Positions 20,451 through 28,366 of a stretch of DNA of 31,411 nucleotides are shown one piece after another. The DNA is taken from positions 1 to 31,411 of IMG/VR virus record IMGVR_UViG_3300031772_000182. One strand, written 5' to 3'. Position 1 is the stretch's first letter, and every line of letters starts with the position of its first letter. Under the pieces are notes generated by a model. That model did no database searches, had not been told where the DNA came from, and worked only from the letters and a program-made list of their open reading frames with translations. The stretch is from a virus. The position numbers and the translations under genes were made by a program.

Positions 20451-22124
20451 ATGGGTTTGAAAATCGGTGAAGCCTTCAAAGACCGCTGTTACCTAACGGT
20501 TTTGGCAACAGGCGCACCCGCAACACTTCTCGCAGACGTAACATGCGTTGAAATAGACCAATTAGGCAATCGGGCACCGCTTGTTGTGGCAGAAGAAAGT
20601 GATGGATGGTACACGACTTCATTTACGCCTGATGCAGCGGGCACTTGGGCTACTGAATGGAGCAAAACTCTTGTTCCAGAAAACTACGTGTTCCATTACC
20701 CCTACAAAGAATTTATGGTGGGTGGTGGGCAAGAAGCTGACATAATAACTGATGTGGCGGCAACTCACGCTCATGCGGCGGGTGCTGAAGCAGACATTGC
20801 TGCAGTTCATCTTCATACAGCAGACATTTTGGCAGACACGAATGAACTTCAAACTGACTGGGTGAACGGCGGCAGACTTGATCTTCTTGTAGATGCGATT
20901 AAAACAAAGACTGATAATCTTCCAGCAGACCCCGCAGACGACAGCGACATTAAAGCCTTACACACTGTTCCAGTCAAAGATGTAGTTACAAACACCAATA
21001 TGCGTGACGTCCTCGGCAACAAAACGGATACGCCGAAATGGTTCTTCACAGACACTCAAAGCGCAATGGCTTTGCTGAAAGGAGCCGTGCATTCGGGCGG
21101 TGGAATCAGTTATGCGGGAACATGCGATGCAGGAATGGGAGCCAGCACCACCATTATTGTGTGCGCTCAACTTGCAGGGTTTGGAGATGACTTCTTCAAC
21201 ACCGACTACGTGTTAAAAGTAGCGTTAAACGATAACAGTCATGGTGCAAGCCCCGAAGCCGATGCGGCAAGAGACATCACCGACTATGACACTGCCACAG
21301 GCACGTTTACGACGGCAGCATTCAACAATAATGTCGAAGCAAACGACAAAATAGTCGTATCCAAACGATCATTCTACGCTCTGGATCAGATTGCACTTTT
21401 AGCTGCGCCTGGCACTAACAGTCTTGCATATAGACTCAGCCAATTCGTTGCTGCGGGCGATGGAGACTTCGGTGGAACTGCACTACCAGCCGACATTAGT
21501 TTATATGATGTTTTACATGGAGCCAATGGCATTCCAGTATGGTCTGCGGCTGCAGCACCAGCCAACGGCGTGAGTATGGCAGAAGTGTTGCGGGCAGTCT
21601 ATGATGATAGCAACGAATTGCAGACTGATTTGGTTAATGGTGGACGTTTAGACCTGTTGATAGATGCGATTAAAGCAAGAACAGACCACCACCTCATCAC
21701 ACGTACGTTTTTCAGTCCAAGCCAAATCAGCGTAACTGTGACAAATGGTGCAGGCGACAAAGCATTACCAACAGTCACGTTGCCCAACATTACAGGAACA
21801 ATAGTTCACGCCTACGCAGGATTCAAGTTCCGCATGATAGAAAACACGAATGCAGCCGCAAACAAGTTGAGTGGTGCACAGGAAATTCAGATTCAAGCCG
21901 CCGCAGAAGGCTGGGCAGACTGCATTCACTTTGTTGATGACCAGTTCGGCGTGGCGGCAAGCACGCGGGAGGGCGGCGACTGCATAATTGGATATACGGA
22001 TGTTGTTGGCACGGTGGACGTGTTTAACGATACTTACGAGTTTCAATGGGACGAAGCAGTTGCAGATCAAAGCAACCTTGTGTTTAATGATGTTCAAACT
22101 TTCGTGATAATCAGCTACTATTAA
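20451..22124 (+). CDS. Large structural/fibre protein with internal repeat
   Basis: 557 aa from the ATG at 20451. An N-terminal beta domain (~1-95) is followed by Ala-rich stretches and two copies of a short helix-forming repeat, NELQTDWVNGGRLDLLVDAI (~130) and NELQTDLVNGGRLDLLIDAI (~388). A beta-rich C-terminal domain follows (~425-557). The repeat resembles coiled-coil connectors I recall from other phage fibre proteins, so a head or tail fibre is likely. Confidence 0.65.
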   Translation: MGLKIGEAFKDRCYLTVLATGAPATLLADVTCVEIDQLGNRAPLVVAEESDGWYTTSFTPDAAGTWATEWSKTLVPENYVFHYPYKEFMVGGGQEADIITDVAATHAHAAGAEADIAAVHLHTADILADTNELQTDWVNGGRLDLLVDAIKTKTDNLPADPADDSDIKALHTVPVKDVVTNTNMRDVLGNKTDTPKWFFTDTQSAMALLKGAVHSGGGISYAGTCDAGMGASTTIIVCAQLAGFGDDFFNTDYVLKVALNDNSHGASPEADAARDITDYDTATGTFTTAAFNNNVEANDKIVVSKRSFYALDQIALLAAPGTNSLAYRLSQFVAAGDGDFGGTALPADISLYDVLHGANGIPVWSAAAAPANGVSMAEVLRAVYDDSNELQTDLVNGGRLDLLIDAIKARTDHHLITRTFFSPSQISVTVTNGAGDKALPTVTLPNITGTIVHAYAGFKFRMIENTNAAANKLSGAQEIQIQAAAEGWADCIHFVDDQFGVAASTREGGDCIIGYTDVVGTVDVFNDTYEFQWDEAVADQSNLVFNDVQTFVIISYY

Positions 22125-22137
22125 AGAGGTGATGTGA

Positions 22138-22314
22138 ATGGCATATAGTTACAGCATGACAATCCGAATAGAAATCGGCACAGTCGAAACCAAGAAGAAT
22201 GCGGTGCGAGACGCGATTATCCTTCAACTTCAAAATGCGAAGACGGCAGGCAACATTGAAGGCGCGTATTGGAATGTTCAGGAAACCCCGATTGTTGAGG
22301 GAGGCAAAATCTAG
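22138..22314 (+). CDS. 58-aa hypothetical protein
   Basis: 58 aa with a strong Shine-Dalgarno (AGAGGTGAT). A small alpha/beta protein: MTIRIEIGTVETKKN strand-turn, a helix RDAIILQLQNAK, then a strand-rich end. It lies between two structural genes. No family recognised. Confidence 0.55.
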   Translation: MAYSYSMTIRIEIGTVETKKNAVRDAIILQLQNAKTAGNIEGAYWNVQETPIVEGGKI

Positions 22315-22317
22315 GCT

Positions 22318-22896
22318 ATGGCAACATTCGGATACACAAGCGTAAACGGAGTTAAACGTCATTGGACTGATTGGGCTGGCGGCTCATGGTATACCATGAA
22401 CGCAGAGAACGGTGATTTAACTACAGTAGAAGTCAAAGCAACTCGTGTCGCAGGAAACGCTAACACAAAAGTCTTTTTGTATGACGTAGTCGCAAATAAA
22501 CCAGTTAATTTGTTGGCAACTTCCGATGTAGTCGTTATCGGGGCGGTAGATCAATTTTATCTTTTCACCATCGCGCACGCTTTGACATCTGGAACACAAT
22601 ACGCTTTTATTATTATGAATGATGCTGACATTTGGGTGCATATGGACGCTGGCGGTCATGCTACTCAATTTAATCAAGCTAGCGGTGAGACTTATCCGAA
22701 CCCACCTGATCCTTTTGGTGTTCCTGAGTCTAGTGCTGATTCAATGGAATGTATACGCGCCACTTACACGCCAAGCGGCGGCGCAACCGTTAAGAAAGGC
22801 AGCAACCTAGCCAACACAATGACGACTATGTTGAACAGTAAAATGCTGTTTTCAGCCTGCAACCGATTTCCAAAATTGAATCCGAGGCACTTCTAA
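22318..22896 (+). CDS. Beta-rich structural protein
   Basis: 192 aa. The beta-sandwich-like body (~1-150) has a C-terminal linker and a helix with basic residues (TVKKGSNLANTMTTMLNSKM). It resembles small phage fibre or decoration domains. The C-terminal part may dock to a partner. No family recognised. Confidence 0.55.
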   Translation: MATFGYTSVNGVKRHWTDWAGGSWYTMNAENGDLTTVEVKATRVAGNANTKVFLYDVVANKPVNLLATSDVVVIGAVDQFYLFTIAHALTSGTQYAFIIMNDADIWVHMDAGGHATQFNQASGETYPNPPDPFGVPESSADSMECIRATYTPSGGATVKKGSNLANTMTTMLNSKMLFSACNRFPKLNPRHF

Positions 22897-23106
22897 ATGA
22901 GTTATTTCACTTCCGACGTAATAGCTAAAGAACAGTTACAGGGCGTAGTTGGCGCACCCACCACCATACCAGCAGTGTTACCTACAGGCGGCGGCTACAG
23001 CATCATTCTTGAACAGATGCGCAGACGCAAATTGAAAGGATTGCCAAACAGTCTGTTAATTGCGTTGCGTGAATGGTTACAGTTCAAAGTAAAGGAGTAT
23101 GATTAA
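22897..23106 (+). CDS. Hypothetical head-module protein
   Basis: 69 aa. A low-complexity Gly/Pro/Ala stretch (GAPTTIPAVLPTGGGY) is followed by an amphipathic basic helix (LEQMRRRKLKGLPNSLLIALREWLQFK). It begins just after the previous stop and ends 3 bases before the protease. No family recognised. Confidence 0.5.
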   Translation: MSYFTSDVIAKEQLQGVVGAPTTIPAVLPTGGGYSIILEQMRRRKLKGLPNSLLIALREWLQFKVKEYD

Positions 23107-23109
23107 ACA

Positions 23110-23889
23110 ATGCCTATGGCAAGGTGGAAAGACTTCGATTCGTGTAAGTTGGAAATGATGGACACGGGACACGATGAAGAATCTGCAAACAAAATTTGCG
23201 GTTCAATTCAAGCCCGAGCAGAAAAAGGTGAACTCTACAAGAGTTGCGATCAAGAAAACTATGACATAATCAGCAAAAGCAATCAAGACTTGATCATCGG
23301 AGGCTTCGCAAGTTGGGAGCTTGTGGATCCTGAAAATGATTTGATCACGACTGAAGCTCAAGTGAACTATTTGCAGAAACTGTTCAAGTTGCCTGTGGAA
23401 TACAGGAATATCATGGTGAAACACAGCAATTACAAGATGGGTACGCCTATCCTTAATTATCATGCGGTAGATGGAACAGACTATTTTAGCCATGTGAATG
23501 AGAAAGGATTGTATCTTTTAGCAAAAATCAGGAATGATGAGTTTCAAACGACGCAGAAATGGCGAAACAAGATTTTGAACGGTGAAATGAGCATGTACTC
23601 AATAGCTGGACTGCCCTTACCACCAGTACAACATATTACTGAAGGATCTACGACAATTCGTAAAGTGTTTGATATTGAACCGTTTGAAATTACTGTTTGT
23701 GAGAAAGGCGTGAATCCAAAAGCAAACTTCAAAATCTTGGCAAAACAAGAAGCACCGTTAATGACGGGCAAAGTTGAGGCAAAGACCTCTACCCAAACAG
23801 TGCAAAATGATCCAGTCGCCCATGAGGTACACCTCGAGATCGAGGGAAACTTAGCAAAACACAATGTGAGCCAACCAAAGAAGGCTTAA
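23110..23889 (+). CDS. XkdF-like prohead protease
   Basis: 259 aa. The N-terminal segment WKDFDSCKLEMMDTGHDEESANKICG is a Cys-containing extension often seen on phage head proteins. The core (~60-210) has GFASWELVDPENDLI, VKHSNYKMG and GEMSMYSIAG in the order of XkdF/serine-type head maturation proteases, with H and S of the HSN and MSMYS segments as likely catalytic residues. It would cleave scaffold and capsid. It sits two genes before the scaffold/capsid pair. Confidence 0.75.
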   Translation: MPMARWKDFDSCKLEMMDTGHDEESANKICGSIQARAEKGELYKSCDQENYDIISKSNQDLIIGGFASWELVDPENDLITTEAQVNYLQKLFKLPVEYRNIMVKHSNYKMGTPILNYHAVDGTDYFSHVNEKGLYLLAKIRNDEFQTTQKWRNKILNGEMSMYSIAGLPLPPVQHITEGSTTIRKVFDIEPFEITVCEKGVNPKANFKILAKQEAPLMTGKVEAKTSTQTVQNDPVAHEVHLEIEGNLAKHNVSQPKKA

Positions 23890-23891
23890 CC

Positions 23892-24251
23892 TTGCGTCCA
23901 GTGGCTACAGTTCAATATCAAAAAACCAAGCAACCGCAAAATCTCATACGGGTAGGCGAATGCTGCAACTGTGGAATCTGTTGCAACCTCTACGATTTCA
24001 ACCTTGGAATTTACCGTCTCTGCGAAAAATATGATGGCTCAAAAGAAAAACACTGCACTGTTTGGAGTAAACGACCTAAAATGTGCAAAGAGTATCCGCG
24101 TGGACCAATGGATATCATAAACAAGCCGCAGTGTAGTTACGAGTTTTTCGATGAGAACGGACGTAAATATGATTGCTACATGGACAAGCGAGTACGTTTG
24201 ACCATTGTAGGCAATTTGCCTGAAGATTACCCGTTCAGCAAAAAATTCTAG
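23892..24251 (+). CDS. YkgJ-type Cys-rich (zinc/iron-chelating) protein
   Basis: 119 aa from TTG 23892. The family signature is clear: C24-x2-C27-G-x-C30-C31 (CCNCGICC), then HCTVWSKRPKMCKEYPRGP, the C-x-x-x-x-RP-x-x-C-x-x-YP box. The family is thought to bind zinc or an iron-sulfur cluster; cellular function is poorly known. It is placed between the protease and scaffold, which is unusual for a virion module. Confidence 0.75.
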   Translation: MRPVATVQYQKTKQPQNLIRVGECCNCGICCNLYDFNLGIYRLCEKYDGSKEKHCTVWSKRPKMCKEYPRGPMDIINKPQCSYEFFDENGRKYDCYMDKRVRLTIVGNLPEDYPFSKKF

Positions 24252-24306
24252 TCATTGCCTCTGCCCCTAAAAAGGCGTGAGACATTAAAAAAAGAAGGAA
24301 AGAAAA

Positions 24307-24780
24307 ATGTCAGAAAACAAACCAAATATCGACGAAATCAAGAAAGCTGTCATGGAAGAACTTAAGAAAGACTATGTTCTATTGCCTAGATCATCTACCA
24401 CAGGCACTACAAATACTGAAAGTTTAACCTTGTATGATCGCGTTGTCAAAGCTATCAAGGATTCAGAAGAAAATCAACTCAGTAGAGTTCATCAACAACT
24501 CGATGAAAGAGACAAAAGATTAGATACTAAAATTCTTGAGACAATAGCGGAAAGAGATGTGCAAGTAGAGCAAGCTGTGCGAAAGGGACTTGGTGCCGAC
24601 ATGGACCCAGCAATTCATATGAGCGATCTTCATGGCTACGTTAGGAAATTCCTCCTAGAGAAAGCCGACACAGACAAACGTACACCCGCAAAAGAAGGCG
24701 AAAAAGGACCAGAAGGCAACCTTTCAACCAATCCAATCGACAAAATGTTTGAAGAAACAAGAAAAGGAGGACTAAAGTAA
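24307..24780 (+). CDS. Probable capsid scaffold protein
   Basis: 157 aa, highly charged, with a central coiled coil (~60-95) and a Lys-rich C-terminus (KMFEETRKGGLK). It has a good Shine-Dalgarno (GAAGGAAAG) and directly overlaps the capsid gene (TAATG). Position and composition are those of phage scaffolds, which are digested by the head protease. Confidence 0.65.
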   Translation: MSENKPNIDEIKKAVMEELKKDYVLLPRSSTTGTTNTESLTLYDRVVKAIKDSEENQLSRVHQQLDERDKRLDTKILETIAERDVQVEQAVRKGLGADMDPAIHMSDLHGYVRKFLLEKADTDKRTPAKEGEKGPEGNLSTNPIDKMFEETRKGGLK

Positions 24781-26096
24781 TGGTACATGAAAGCATTCCC
24801 TTCGACAAGTTTCTACAAGGTTACTACCGAGGATTCGGTCCCCGCGTAGATACTGACCTTGCAGAAATCATGAAGGAAGACACCAGATACAACTACACTG
24901 CAACACCAACATACTTTAACGCTGCATACTCCGCGAAAGTAAGTCTTGAATCTCTCACCAGAAGCACCACACTCTACAAACTACTCCGCAAAACCTCATA
25001 CGCAAGTGAAGGCGACAGTTTCCACTACATCAGCACCGACGCACACACCGGACTCTTACCCATTCTTACAGCAGGAGCAATCTTCGGTGCAGACACAAGC
25101 ATTCCCTCAATAACTGACGTAGACTTCATTGTTCCAGCAGTTCACACGTTGCAATGGGAAGACACACTCGTCGCAAGAGAACTGAGCAAAATACAGGCCG
25201 CACCCGTCACTGACGCAGAATTCATACGTCAATACATGACAGAAGTATTCACCAACAACCTTGACCAAGCTCTCGCAGGAGTCTACCTCGATCCAGACGC
25301 TGCAACATACGGACACGGCGTAGACACGCCAGCAAGTTACACGGCAGCCGCACCCGGAGTCGCAACAATCGAATGTATCGACAGAATGCTCACAACCAAA
25401 AGCGAAGGCGGAACAGCAACCTATGTTAGCGCGGACACTGATGGAGACATTTTCTGGGGACCAACTAACAAAACTGGCACCGACACCGCACGCATAGATA
25501 GAAGCGGCAGCACCGCGTGGGACTGTCAAATCAGACTGCCTACAGGTGGTTCAGCCGCTGCAGGAGAAGCCTACAACATCCTAGACGAACTAGACGACCT
25601 AATGGCAACAGCATTAACATACGCGCCAAGCGATGGCAGAAACTACATAGGATTATGTTCGCCTAAAGCCTTAAACAAAATACAGAACGAAATTGACCCT
25701 AAACAACGGTTCCTAGAAGGACCAGCAGACGTAACACAAACAATCAACGGAGTCAGCACTAGACCAGGCGTAGAAGGCGGCAAAGTTTCAGTATCAAGTC
25801 TAACCATCTGCGGAGTCAAAATGCCATTCTTCACTAGCCCCTACCTTCAAGGCACAGCAGCATCAAGTTGGCTCTGGAAGAATGCAAAGCACACTACAGG
25901 CGGACCAGGCAACATTTACCTCATCAACATGGACGGACTAGAATTCCGCACTTTGATACCCATCACGTATGAGACTTGGCCTTCGCATACTGAAGTACAG
26001 CCTGGACTCGGAAACAGACACGTACTTTACACTGCAGGACAGTTGATTGTTCGGAATTGGGCAAGCCACGCGAAACTAGCATTCATAGCTTCATAG
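24780..26096 (+). CDS. Major capsid protein, HK97-fold
   Basis: 438 aa. Order and composition match HK97-type capsids: an N-terminal arm, an extended region with hydrophobic strands (IPSITDVDFIVPAVHTLQW), an A-domain-like middle and GLEFRTLIPITYETWPSH near the end. It is the largest gene after the scaffold and is followed by small paralogous proteins likely to decorate the shell. Confidence 0.8.
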   Translation: MVHESIPFDKFLQGYYRGFGPRVDTDLAEIMKEDTRYNYTATPTYFNAAYSAKVSLESLTRSTTLYKLLRKTSYASEGDSFHYISTDAHTGLLPILTAGAIFGADTSIPSITDVDFIVPAVHTLQWEDTLVARELSKIQAAPVTDAEFIRQYMTEVFTNNLDQALAGVYLDPDAATYGHGVDTPASYTAAAPGVATIECIDRMLTTKSEGGTATYVSADTDGDIFWGPTNKTGTDTARIDRSGSTAWDCQIRLPTGGSAAAGEAYNILDELDDLMATALTYAPSDGRNYIGLCSPKALNKIQNEIDPKQRFLEGPADVTQTINGVSTRPGVEGGKVSVSSLTICGVKMPFFTSPYLQGTAASSWLWKNAKHTTGGPGNIYLINMDGLEFRTLIPITYETWPSHTEVQPGLGNRHVLYTAGQLIVRNWASHAKLAFIAS

Positions 26097-26109
26097 GAGC
26101 CTGATTGAA

Positions 26110-26373
26110 ATGGCAGTCGTAACCACTTGGAAAAAAACGGATTTCGATGGACGCTTTAAAAAAGTCACAATGAAAATGACCTATGACAACCTTGACACGA
26201 CAGTAACCTGCGCAACCGGACTGCGCAACCTGTTTGGTTATACTGTACCTTCAGGGTCCAGCGTAAACACAAAGTACGTGACGAGAGGGACGGTTGCAGG
26301 TGGAACAGTTACTTTAACGGTGACTGATCCTGCTGCAGCTTGCTATTTGACTTTGATTGCGTGGGGGGTGTAA
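26110..26373 (+). CDS. Small head/decoration protein, paralogue 1
   Basis: 87 aa, beta-rich (KKVTMKMTYDNLDTTVTC). It is clearly similar to the next gene: both begin MAV, have a DTTVT segment, a xxTKYV strand, AGG and an IAWGx end. Probably a capsid decoration or head protein duplicated in tandem. Confidence 0.65.
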   Translation: MAVVTTWKKTDFDGRFKKVTMKMTYDNLDTTVTCATGLRNLFGYTVPSGSSVNTKYVTRGTVAGGTVTLTVTDPAAACYLTLIAWGV

Positions 26374-26376
26374 AAT

Positions 26377-26646
26377 TTGGCTGTAACTTTAACCTATCGA
26401 AAACGGAATTACAGCGGCAAATTCAAAATGTGCATCCTCAAATACGCTTATGGCAACGGCGACACTACAGTAACTGTGACTGCGGCAGTAACGAACCTGA
26501 AGCAAATCTACGGAGTCACCACTAGCCCTCCAAGTGTAGCAACAAAATATGTGAGCGCAATCGCTGTTGCAGGTGGAGCCGCAACTATAACCGTCTTGGA
26601 CCCTCTAGCAAACGCGTACCTATACGTTATTGCGTGGGGAATCTAG
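26377..26646 (+). CDS. Small head/decoration protein, paralogue 2
   Basis: 89 aa from TTG 26377, with a G-rich ribosome-binding run before it. It shares DTTVT, ATKYV, AGG and YVIAWGI with paralogue 1. The shared ends and spacing indicate tandem duplication. Confidence 0.65.
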   Translation: MAVTLTYRKRNYSGKFKMCILKYAYGNGDTTVTVTAAVTNLKQIYGVTTSPPSVATKYVSAIAVAGGAATITVLDPLANAYLYVIAWGI

Positions 26647-26766
26647 AAACAACCCTTTCTTAGTAGTTGAATAGCCTCGGAATCAAATTAACACAAGGTT
26701 TCTGCGATAAAGAGGCTGAAAACCACGCAGAATCCTTCACAATAATCTAGAAAAGAGGAAAAAAAC
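26647..26766. other. Short intergenic region within the head genes
   Basis: 120 bases without a gene. AGCCTC (26672-26677) and GAGGCT (26713-26718) could pair across a loop. A purine-rich ribosome-binding run precedes the next ATG. Possibly a processing site or secondary promoter; not established. Confidence 0.3.
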
Positions 26767-27273
26767 ATGGTAGCCCATGATGATTCAGTTAGAAAAGGAG
26801 TCAACAGACTAAGCCTAGTTGTAACAGGCGAAAAAATGGATTTAGCAGGCACAAGCAACTATTTCGAAACAGACCAAACCTTGGCAGATACCCCAACACT
26901 TACTATGGATGTGACCACAAGCACAGGAGAACCCGTTAAAAAGTTTCTGTTAGAAGACGTACAATACTATTTGAATCCAACAGCCGCAGAAACCTATCAA
27001 CTCTACTTGTTTGAAGATGCAATCGCAGATGACGTAGATACAACGACAGCAATCGCTTTTTGGAGTCCCGCAGCCCAAGCCGATTCCGTCAATTACCGCT
27101 ATAACAGTGCAGGCTATCAAGCTGCAACGGGAACGGCGGAAGTCGCACAATACAAGTTGCCACGCATCGTTGAATTAGCTACAGCAGGAAAACTTTACTA
27201 TATGCTTTTGTGGACAGGCGCTCCTGGCGACACACTTGGCTTTATCAAAATACGCGGCAGACTGTTAAAGTAG
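26767..27273 (+). CDS. Beta-rich head or tail protein
   Basis: 168 aa, strand-rich with TYQLYLFEDAIADDVDTTTAIAFW and a Gly/Leu-rich end. It could be a decoration, spike or tail tube protein. No family recognised; the location after the capsid genes is the main evidence. The RBS is AGAGGA. Confidence 0.6.
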   Translation: MVAHDDSVRKGVNRLSLVVTGEKMDLAGTSNYFETDQTLADTPTLTMDVTTSTGEPVKKFLLEDVQYYLNPTAAETYQLYLFEDAIADDVDTTTAIAFWSPAAQADSVNYRYNSAGYQAATGTAEVAQYKLPRIVELATAGKLYYMLLWTGAPGDTLGFIKIRGRLLK

Positions 27274-27283
27274 GTGACTAGGT

Positions 27284-27541
27284 TTGGCTGATCGAGCAGA
27301 AACAGTCGTGTACAGAGGCAAACTTGGAGCCGTCGGCTTACGTTATGTAGTGTGCGAAGTCATAGCCGTGACCACGAATGATACGGTGACTATTGGAGAA
27401 ATGACTGACATCACTGTAGCCGTCGCATTCCGACTAGACACAGGAGCCGCGCTTACTTGCACGGACGCAACAAACGTTGTGACCATAACCACAGCAGCAA
27501 TAACTAACATTCCCGCCTTAGTTGTAGCGACAGGATACTGA
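27284..27541 (+). CDS. Small beta-rich head protein
   Basis: 85 aa from TTG 27284, with GGTGA just before it. It has the strand-rich, Thr/Val-rich texture of the two paralogues (VITTNDTVTIGEM-like segments), but I see no clear alignment. It ends 4 bases before the connector gene. Confidence 0.55.
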   Translation: MADRAETVVYRGKLGAVGLRYVVCEVIAVTTNDTVTIGEMTDITVAVAFRLDTGAALTCTDATNVVTITTAAITNIPALVVATGY

Positions 27542-27545
27542 GACT

Positions 27546-28214
27546 ATGCCTTACTGTGATAAACTTGACGTTGAAACATGGGCGCAAATCACCAGTGCAG
27601 ACTTCGGTGCTACGGGCTACGACTATGTAAACACACTTCAATACGTCATCAACCTTGCAGACCGAAGCATCGATAATTACTGTGATCAACCAGACGGATT
27701 CTTCAACGGCGGCGGCGTAGAAATACAAAAGGAACTGCATGACGGCGCAGAATTCGGGTATGTCGGCTTCACTGTTTTTCTTTTATCTCAGGATTACAGG
27801 CCTTTCCTGCGTTTGAAACATACCCCAGTGCTTAGTGTCACAAAGTTTGAGGAAGAAACCACTGCAGGATCATGGACCACGCGCACGGAAGGCAGATCAA
27901 GCGACTACATCATAGATGATTCAGGCGTTTACATTATTAGTAATTTGCCTGACTACGATTACCGCAATATCAGAGTCACATATAAAGCAGGCTTCAAAAG
28001 TACACCATCGCCTGTTCAAGAATGCAGCGCGAGACTTGCCTCTAACATTTTGCATCGCATAAAAGACTCAACAACCCGAAGCAACACGGCAGTAGGCAGT
28101 GCTACATCAACGATTGCAACTGAATTTGTTGGGTTAGGCAAAGCATGTTTGACGGATGATTTGAAAGAATTGCTTGTCGCTTACCGTAGAAAAGCAGTTG
28201 TCAAACTGGTGTAA
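27546..28214 (+). CDS. gp6-like head-tail connector
   Basis: 222 aa. Helical N-terminal segment (NTLQYVINLADRSIDNYCDQP), a beta-rich middle (PFLRLKHTPVLSVTKFEEE, then YIIDDSGVYIIS) and C-terminal helices (ECSARLASNILHRI, then LKELLVAYRRKAVVK). This matches the plan of HK97 gp6-type adaptors that sit under the portal. Position after the head genes agrees. Confidence 0.7.
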   Translation: MPYCDKLDVETWAQITSADFGATGYDYVNTLQYVINLADRSIDNYCDQPDGFFNGGGVEIQKELHDGAEFGYVGFTVFLLSQDYRPFLRLKHTPVLSVTKFEEETTAGSWTTRTEGRSSDYIIDDSGVYIISNLPDYDYRNIRVTYKAGFKSTPSPVQECSARLASNILHRIKDSTTRSNTAVGSATSTIATEFVGLGKACLTDDLKELLVAYRRKAVVKLV

Positions 28215-28217
28215 TAA

Positions 28218-28364
28218 ATGACGGATAAAGCTCTTTGGGGATATGGCAGATGGGGTTACATGAAATGGGGAATCTACAAACCCCGTTTCGATGAGTTAGT
28301 GAAAACTGTTGAACATGCCAAAGCGCGATCTTTCAAAGAAATTGTCAAATCCTTAGAGGCATAA
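28218..28364 (+). CDS. 48-aa Trp/Gly-rich protein
   Basis: 48 aa. A Trp/Gly-rich start (LWGYGRWGYMKWGIY) is followed by a basic helix (ELVKTVEHAKARSFKEIVK). It lies between the connector and the spike with 3 bases on each side. The aromatic repeat may bind another structural protein. No family recognised. Confidence 0.55.
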   Translation: MTDKALWGYGRWGYMKWGIYKPRFDELVKTVEHAKARSFKEIVKSLEA

Positions 28365-28366
28365 CG

